The notes under the pieces were generated by a model, which did not search any database, had not been told where the DNA came from, and saw only the letters and a list, made by a program, of their open reading frames with translations. The position numbers were made by a program, and so were the translations under genes. A stretch of 5,108 bases of DNA from Methanobacteriota archaeon. GTDB lineage: Archaea; Thermoplasmatota; Poseidoniia; Poseidoniales; Poseidoniaceae. Shown piece by piece: positions 1-5,108 of the stretch; the first letter of the stretch is position 1; every line of letters starts with the position of its first letter. Location: assembly GCA_002728035.1 (NCBI GenBank), contig PBUZ01000002.1, positions 40,678 through 45,785 of the forward strand, read 5' to 3'.

Positions 1-3000
1 AATCCTTGGTCGATCAGCCCAGCAATGTGCATCAATCGGTCGCGCCACATGGCCTGCGGCGTCCCTTCCTCCTGCTCAAGCCCATAGCCAAATTCATTCA
101 TCACGCGAGCCACCGTTGAAGCCGTCGCAAGGTCGTCCTCACTCTCATGCTTCCATGACGGGCCCAGCGGCGGCGTGTCTTCACCGAAATTGAGTGGGTT
201 TCGTAAGCCAATCTCAAGAACACGGTGCATCATCAGCCCAAATTCTGTTGGTTCTGGCCACCGTTCCTCGCGCTCAAGTGCCTTTTGGGAAAGCGGAAGC
301 ATGAACGGTTCGGTTGACCATCCTTTGATGTGCTCAAGCCAATACTTTCGCTGACAATCGTAAGTCCCGTCCAAATGGTGAGCAGCGCCGCTGATGTTTT
401 CCTCCACCGAAAGACGGGGAGGGGGTGAGGTCGTCCTGGTAGCGCCTGCTGAAAGATGCGCCTCAAGCAAACGCGCACGTTGCTGTGCAGACGGAGGTTG
501 ATTCGATTCAAAGCACAACGGGTGGTGATACAGCCGCAGCCCCGCTACGCCGAATTCACCCAAAGGTGTGTTGTCGAGCAAGAACGCCGGATTGAAGGGC
601 GTTTGCTCACGCTTCGGCTTGAAAGTGCCCAATTCGGTGCTCAGTACATCGCCTTCCGTCAGCCAAGGTGCTGCGCCGTCGCCAGCATTCCATGATGCCC
701 TGCGCAGGCCCTCGATGAGCATCCGGCCCATGGTACGGGCGTCGGGGGCAAAACGCACGGCGAATTCTCCACTCTCTTCGTCAAAGGTGGCGGCGTTACC
801 TGGCGAGCCCGTGAGGATCAATCGGTCCCGAACTCGCGTCAAAGCGACGTAGAATTTCCGTCGCAACTCTGCTCGATCTTGGGCCTTGTTCATTTGGCTG
901 GCAAAGACCCAGAGGCCGTCGTGCGGTCGGTCTTTCGCTCGCCAAGGTTGAATGCGTCCCGCCACCACTTGAGGCGTTACGAGAATGTTCTCTTGAACCG
1001 ACATGGACGCATCCGCTTTCCCAGCCGAGAACAACCCAAGGACTGCAACCACCGGAGCCTGCAGGCCCTTTGAGCCGTGAATGGTCATGATTTGGACGGC
1101 GGAAGCGTCGGACTGCGTGATGGCTTGGGGACCTTTTCGGCCCAACCCGCGTATCTCCGCCATCCGACGGTACATGGCGGCAACATCGTGACCGGTCTCG
1201 TTACCAATGGAATGAACAACCGCAACCCATGCCTCTGCGAATTGCCGTTGCGAATCTTCAGGGTAGGCCACCAACAGGTCTGAATGGTCGAGCACGGCAT
1301 CAAAGACATCGTACACCGCACCCCACTGCATCAGCCGCTGAAGTTGAAGCAAGAACGTACGGACCGCCTCAGAAGGTGCATGCGCAATGAGTTGGGGCCA
1401 AACATCACCTCCGACCTCGAGGCTGGTAAACGCGTCGTGCACCTGCTGTTCGGTCATGGCGACGACGGGGGAGCGAGCCAACTCAACACCGGCCTGTCGC
1501 ATGGTTGGACGAGCCATCAGCGCCAGAACGGCCATCAACGGTTGAACCACGGGCTGCAATGCCAGCAAACCTTGCCGATCAGCCATCACGGGGATGTTTC
1601 GAGAACGCAGCCGGGCAACGAGGTCGGGCAGGTGTTTCCTCGAATTGATGAGGATCATGATGTCTTGTGGGCGGATACTCGGACCCGTTTCCTCGACGGT
1701 CACCCACGTAGCATCCTCGCTGTTCCACACGCGAGTCGGAGCGAGATGAAGCAGTGCGTGGAGTCGGTCGGCAAGAAGTTCATGCTCCAGTTCAGGACCT
1801 AAGGCCGAAGGGTCACCAAACGTGTTGACCGCCTCATCAAGGTCCAACGGGACATCGGCGATGCTTCCCTGAACGGGTAGCAGCCATTCCAAGACACCCT
1901 CGGCCTCGGTGTCCCTAGCTGGGCGGAGACGTTGCGGCTCCGCATGCCAGTCGCCAGGTAGGTCGTGGTAGCGCTCGTCGAACACTTCGTCGAAGAGGTC
2001 GTTCATCGTCTCCATCAAATTGTGGCGTGTGCGGTGGTTTGAGGTCAAGTCGATGTGCCCCTCACTGCGGCGTAACAAGCGTTCCCCCTGAATCGCTGGG
2101 AGGGACGCTTCATCCTCTTGATCAAACGGAAGATGGGTGTGCGGGGCTGATGTTTCGCCGCTGTGTTCGTTGGAAAAGGAACCCGTTTCCCCTCCGCTAC
2201 CAACCGGTCTGGGGTCGCGGCCGCATCCTGCTTGCCGAAGATGGTTGAGCCTCGTTTCGTTGTCTTCCATCGCATTGAAGCAACGGATGGCAGCAACGGC
2301 TCTGCGCATGACCGAAACTTCGGCTTGACGGAAACGGTAGATGCTTTGCTTCATGTCGCCGACAATGCACACAGTTGGGTCCCAATCGCCCAACGGCGCA
2401 TCGGGGTCATCGGGATGCTGCCGGCGTCGGCCCCAGAGCCGTGCGAGAAGGCGATAGTGGGAGGGGTTGGTGTCTTGATATTCATCGATGATAAACGCCC
2501 TGTACTGGCGGCGTAATTCTCCCAGGATCATGAAACGGCGATGAAGGTCTTGCTGTAATTCAGGTTGGCCATTGAGCATCGTCAAGGCCCGAGCGATGTG
2601 GTGGTCACTCCACGGCTCTTCACCCAGCCCGTCGAGGGCATCGATCACGTTGGGCGGATAGCGGTGCCGGCAAACATCGGGGCAGCGAGCGAGCAGAAGG
2701 TCGGCCGCAAAGCGCTGCATATCGTCGAAATCATGCATGTCGTCCAAGGACTTGCGGCGTGCGAGAATTTGATGGCAGCCGCGATGCATGGTGAGAAGGT
2801 CACTGAGAACTTCGGTTTGAAGCGAGGCGGTGACGTGCATTTGGCGTTCCCCCGGCTCGAGAGGCAACGGTTCTTCAAGTGGGTCAAAGCGAAGCGGTGA
2901 ATCAAGCGGCATGCCGTCAAAACCGTCACCGGGCAACAACAGGAATGCGGAGCCAGCAAGCAGTCGGATGAGGTTGGCTTCTGGCGTACCGAGCAAATTC

Positions 3001-4220
3001 TTCAACGGGGTGATCCGTTGCTGAGCACGAGCGTAAAGTTGCTTGATGTCGTCGTTATTCATGCCCGTGACATTGGATTTGGTGAGCAATCCAGAAGGCC
3101 ACCCATCCCCGTTGGGGAGGTGATTGCGAGGGAAGAAGGTGCATGTTGGCTTGGAAAGTCCAGATGCAGTGGCAATACCGAGCAACACCTTCCACACCCA
3201 AGAGAGGGAGGCCCCTGGTTCAGTGGGAAGTGGTTCTGACACCAAACGTACCAGATGGTTGAAACGCGTTAAGGAAGTTTCTTCCTCGGCTGGGAGGACA
3301 CACGCATTTCGATAGGGAAGGAATTCTCCCACCCACTCGGCCAAAGCGTTGGCAAGAGCGGGGACGAAGGCTGGGAGGACATCGGCCACCGGCTCTGCGA
3401 TGGTGTTGAGAAGGACATCAACGGGTGCTGGCCCGCGACCGTTCCATGACAACCCCATGTCGTTGGCTCGATGAATCATGGACCGATGGGATTGCTCAAC
3501 AAACAGCGATCTCGACATCAACCCGGTGAGGACAACCTCGGCGTGTTCTTGTCCGCCCAAACGTGCGACGAGGCGGTCGCGAGCTTGCAAAAATGCATCG
3601 TGATGATTGAGCACCCCCGCTTCGCGTGCGTCGTCGGTCGAACGGATTCGCCAAACGGCGTGCAACGAATCTCGAACCATGAGCGGTGCCCGTTCTTCGC
3701 TGACTTGCTGACTGGACGGGTAAAGAGCGACAAGGTCGATGTACGGCAACACAAGCTGATTGAGGAACGCGTCAATGGTTGAAATCGGCGCTTCATCAAG
3801 GCTTGAGAGCAACATTTCCACGTCGCCATCGCTGCGCAATCTTGGGTCAAAGATGCCTTCATCATCGTCTCGCGTTCGGGCGGTTGCACGACTTTGTTCA
3901 AGCCGATGGCGGATGCGTGCCTTGAGTTCCGCCGCAGATTTTCGTGTGAAGGTGATGGCAGCGACCTCCGATGGCAGAAGGCCGGGCCATGCGTCAAGGT
4001 CGGTTCGTTCGCGTTTCGGCGTTCGCAATGCGCCATGACCGGAAAGCGGTGTGCGAGGACCGGGGGGCGTAACATGCGTCGCCCGTTGTTCCGCGGAGAT
4101 GAGGTGTTGGACATAACGCTCAGCCATGACCGTTGTTTTCCCCGTTCCAGCACCTGCATCAAGGGCGATGTGGCGGTCCAGGTCGAGGCCGAGGCGTTGA
4201 CTGTGGTTGAATTCAACCAT
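1..4220 (-). CDS. AddA/RecB-like UvrD-family helicase-nuclease subunit, 3' end cut off
   Basis: Probable ATP-driven 3'-5' DNA motor with a C-terminal nuclease, acting with the upstream gene's product on double-strand breaks in the cytoplasm. The frame is open for 1406 codons with no stop. Motifs seen: Q-motif F4/Q8; Walker A GAGTGKT 23-29 (K28); motif Ia ITFTRKSAAEL 89-99; Ib STIDAF 147-152; DFDDMQ 497-502; Walker B DEYQDTN 579-585; motif III VGDMKQSIYRFRQA 620-633; motif IV NHRTR 728-732; motif V TIHGSKGL 1046-1053; motif VI RRKFYVALTR 1120-1129. The RecB-nuclease start is also visible: a Cys segment DCQRKYWLEH at 1288-1297, then GLMMHRVLE 1328-1336, whose His matches the conserved metal-site His of RecB nucleases. 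The catalytic Asp and DxK lie beyond the window. The ATG start is firm: an in-frame TGA lies three codons upstream and a strong Shine-Dalgarno precedes it. Insertions follow Walker A and motif III. Helicase assignment is near certain; AddA rather than AdnB or RecB is an inference from gene order. Confidence 0.93.
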   Translation of the reverse strand, partial: MVEFNHSQRLGLDLDRHIALDAGAGTGKTTVMAERYVQHLISAEQRATHVTPPGPRTPLSGHGALRTPKRERTDLDAWPGLLPSEVAAITFTRKSAAELKARIRHRLEQSRATARTRDDDEGIFDPRLRSDGDVEMLLSSLDEAPISTIDAFLNQLVLPYIDLVALYPSSQQVSEERAPLMVRDSLHAVWRIRSTDDAREAGVLNHHDAFLQARDRLVARLGGQEHAEVVLTGLMSRSLFVEQSHRSMIHRANDMGLSWNGRGPAPVDVLLNTIAEPVADVLPAFVPALANALAEWVGEFLPYRNACVLPAEEETSLTRFNHLVRLVSEPLPTEPGASLSWVWKVLLGIATASGLSKPTCTFFPRNHLPNGDGWPSGLLTKSNVTGMNNDDIKQLYARAQQRITPLKNLLGTPEANLIRLLAGSAFLLLPGDGFDGMPLDSPLRFDPLEEPLPLEPGERQMHVTASLQTEVLSDLLTMHRGCHQILARRKSLDDMHDFDDMQRFAADLLLARCPDVCRHRYPPNVIDALDGLGEEPWSDHHIARALTMLNGQPELQQDLHRRFMILGELRRQYRAFIIDEYQDTNPSHYRLLARLWGRRRQHPDDPDAPLGDWDPTVCIVGDMKQSIYRFRQAEVSVMRRAVAAIRCFNAMEDNETRLNHLRQAGCGRDPRPVGSGGETGSFSNEHSGETSAPHTHLPFDQEDEASLPAIQGERLLRRSEGHIDLTSNHRTRHNLMETMNDLFDEVFDERYHDLPGDWHAEPQRLRPARDTEAEGVLEWLLPVQGSIADVPLDLDEAVNTFGDPSALGPELEHELLADRLHALLHLAPTRVWNSEDATWVTVEETGPSIRPQDIMILINSRKHLPDLVARLRSRNIPVMADRQGLLALQPVVQPLMAVLALMARPTMRQAGVELARSPVVAMTEQQVHDAFTSLEVGGDVWPQLIAHAPSEAVRTFLLQLQRLMQWGAVYDVFDAVLDHSDLLVAYPEDSQRQFAEAWVAVVHSIGNETGHDVAAMYRRMAEIRGLGRKGPQAITQSDASAVQIMTIHGSKGLQAPVVAVLGLFSAGKADASMSVQENILVTPQVVAGRIQPWRAKDRPHDGLWVFASQMNKAQDRAELRRKFYVALTRVRDRLILTGSPGNAATFDEESGEFAVRFAPDARTMGRMLIEGLRRASWNAGDGAAPWLTEGDVLSTELGTFKPKREQTPFNPAFLLDNTPLGEFGVAGLRLYHHPLCFESNQPPSAQQRARLLEAHLSAGATRTTSPPPRLSVEENISGAAHHLDGTYDCQRKYWLEHIKGWSTEPFMLPLSQKALEREERWPEPTEFGLMMHRVLEIGLRNPLNFGEDTPPLGPSWKHESEDDLATASTVARVMNEFGYGLEQEEGTPQAMWRDRLMHIAGLIDQG

Positions 4221-4222
4221 CA
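4218..4222 (-). other. TGATG stop-start overlap (translational coupling)
   Basis: The TGA stop of the nuclease gene (4222-4220) and the ATG of the helicase gene (4220-4218) share the A at 4220. Such overlaps usually allow terminating ribosomes to reinitiate, which keeps partner subunits at a fixed ratio. With no space for a separate promoter, both genes are expected on one mRNA. The overlap is seen directly; the coupling is inferred. Confidence 0.85.
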
Positions 4223-5108
4223 AAAGTCACCTCCATCGTACGTGCTTACGGCACACGAATGCGCGAGTGAGCAGTATTTGCAATGGCTTCCCGGTGTTGG
4301 ATTGACCACGCCAGCGGCAGCCGTGTCCACCGCCCGTTGGGCCACCAATAAGCGCTCAGCCATCCAACGACGGAAGGGCGTCATGGGTTCGCCATCAGCT
4401 GTTTGCGCTGGGAAATTCTTCTCGAAAACACGGGTGATTTCACCGATGGAAAGCGACGCATCCAACGGTTTCAAATCGCTGTCCAGTTCAACATAGTGGG
4501 TGGACACCTCGCCGATTTCACTCGCACCGACACCGACCACCCGATCGTTGGGATGCAGCACTTCCCAAGCACGAGCGTACAAAGCGAGTTGGAGGTCTTC
4601 AAACAAACAACGCATGTGGCGAAGGCCGCGGTACTTTGGAGCGGGTCCTGGAACCGTTTTGAGGTCGCGGATGACCACCAAGCGTTGCGCGGTCCTCGTC
4701 GTTCCGTCGAGAGGAAAGGGCGTATCAAACGATGCTTCGCCGAGAACGCCCTGTTCAATCAAACGGTCGCGCTGGGAATCGTTGAGTGCCAACACATCCA
4801 CGCGGTCTGCATAGCCAAACAAGCGAAACGAGGATGCTCCCCTTTCTGCACCCGTTTCCAACAGCACCGAGCGCTCCGTCGCCGATCTTGGCGTCCATTC
4901 AACGGCCACCGGAGCGGCATGATGCAACGAAAGGTCGGCTTCGAGAAGACGGGCGAGGCGCCCCCTTGGAGGGAGTTCGATGCTCCCCTCCTGGAGGGCT
5001 TGCCATTCTTCTGGAGAGGCATCGACGAGGTCACGGGTGCGATGAACCGATACAGCGTTTGCACGACCCAACCAATGAACACGTTGCGTCAAAAACGCGA
5101 GAATGGCT
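4220..5108 (-). CDS. AddB-like PD-(D/E)XK nuclease domain with Fe-S cysteines, 5' end cut off
   Basis: C-terminal 295 residues of a RecB/AddB-family nuclease subunit; the frame is open to the window edge, so the N-terminal part is missing. Visible in order: an acidic strand PVAVEW (about 4896-4913), GYADRVDVL carrying the first catalytic Asp (codon 4805-4807), IRDLKT carrying the D-x-K metal and lysine pair (4658-4666), and the QxxxY helix QLALYARAW (about 4565-4591). The terminal CKYCSLAHSC (4253-4282) has the C-x2-C-x5-C spacing of the iron-sulfur staple in AddB and Cas4-type nucleases. The fourth cysteine of such a cluster is normally N-terminal to the domain and would lie outside the window. 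The active site looks intact. About 35 extra residues separate the catalytic Asp strand from DLK. The stop shares one base with the helicase gene's ATG, so the two products very probably work together. It could be AddB (dead helicase fold), an AdnA-like active motor, or a shorter lone nuclease; only the missing 5' part can tell. The family call is strong, the subunit name moderate. Confidence 0.88.
   Translation of the reverse strand, partial: AILAFLTQRVHWLGRANAVSVHRTRDLVDASPEEWQALQEGSIELPPRGRLARLLEADLSLHHAAPVAVEWTPRSATERSVLLETGAERGASSFRLFGYADRVDVLALNDSQRDRLIEQGVLGEASFDTPFPLDGTTRTAQRLVVIRDLKTVPGPAPKYRGLRHMRCLFEDLQLALYARAWEVLHPNDRVVGVGASEIGEVSTHYVELDSDLKPLDASLSIGEITRVFEKNFPAQTADGEPMTPFRRWMAERLLVAQRAVDTAAAGVVNPTPGSHCKYCSLAHSCAVSTYDGGDF
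4227..4234 (-). promoter_or_regulatory. Shine-Dalgarno GGAGGTGA for the helicase gene
   Basis: GGAGGTGA on the minus strand, a near-perfect complement of the 3' end of prokaryotic 16S rRNA, ends six bases before the ATG at 4220. It lies inside the upstream coding sequence, where it encodes part of the terminal Gly-Gly-Asp. An in-frame TGA at 4229-4227 lies within the Shine-Dalgarno itself, so only the ATG at 4220 or the TTG just before it can start the helicase; the spacing favours the ATG. Confidence 0.88.

Noticed and set aside
1284..1802. 172-codon open frame on the plus strand
   Set aside because: Antisense to the helicase domain between motifs IV and V; composition (His, Gln and Arg rich, no motif) is that of a shadow frame.
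3518..4216. 232-codon open frame on the minus strand
   Set aside because: It overlaps the helicase gene in another frame and has no domain signature, while the helicase frame encodes motifs Q, I, Ia and Ib here.
1..4220. Frameshift or pseudogene, because short open frames tile this region
   Set aside because: Codon-by-codon reading of the minus strand shows one unbroken frame from 4220 to 1 with all helicase motifs in register, so no frameshift is needed.
4220..4260. Terminator or promoter between the two genes
   Set aside because: There is no intergenic space and no stem-loop followed by a T run on the minus strand; only the ribosome binding site is supportable.
3894..4496. 200-codon open frame on the plus strand
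   Set aside because: It lies antisense across the Walker A and motif Ia codons of the helicase and the nuclease gene's end; its translation shows no recognisable domain. The minus-strand frame carries conserved motifs throughout.
4220..5092. Start of the upstream gene at the TTG at 5092
   Set aside because: The frame continues without a stop to the window edge (residues AILAF precede it), no Shine-Dalgarno lies before the TTG, and a RecB-type nuclease domain normally needs more N-terminal sequence. The TTG is most likely an internal leucine.
1..5108. CRISPR-associated Cas4 or a defence island
   Set aside because: The Cys pattern and PD-(D/E)XK core resemble Cas4, but there are no repeats or cas genes, and the coupled UvrD-type motor points to AddAB-like recombination instead.

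Overview
The window is completely coding on the minus strand. It holds two co-directional, overlapping genes, and both run off an edge of the window. Transcription goes from high to low coordinates. First comes the 3' part of a gene for a RecB/AddB-type PD-(D/E)XK nuclease domain with iron-sulfur-type cysteines (5108 down to 4220). It is followed by a very long gene for a UvrD/Rep-superfamily (SF1A) helicase of the AddA/RecB type (4220 down to position 1). I translated this second frame codon by codon: 1406 codons contain no stop, and every SF1A helicase motif is present in order. Its own C-terminal nuclease domain begins near position 420, and the window edge cuts it off before the catalytic Asp/Lys residues.

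The two genes share one base (TGATG: the stop of the first overlaps the ATG of the second). A near-consensus Shine-Dalgarno, GGAGGTGA, sits six bases before the ATG, inside the last codons of the upstream gene. The order (nuclease subunit first, helicase-nuclease second) matches addB-addA of bacteria. The pair is best read as a two-subunit helicase-nuclease that processes double-strand DNA ends for recombination (AddAB class). An AdnAB-like arrangement is also possible, because the motor half of the upstream subunit is not visible. 

The host cannot be fixed from this sequence. The DNA is moderately GC-rich by eye, with dense gene packing and strong Shine-Dalgarno use, so it is prokaryotic. 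Several family-atypical insertions and a non-canonical motif Ib suggest a lineage distant from Bacillus or Escherichia. An uncultured bacterium or a marine euryarchaeon would both fit, but this is only a guess.

There are no RNA genes, mobile elements, CRISPR repeats, intergenic promoters or terminators. Apart from the one-base junction there is no non-coding space. The most interesting points are the possible second iron-sulfur nuclease in the helicase subunit and the lineage-specific insertions between conserved motifs in both subunits.
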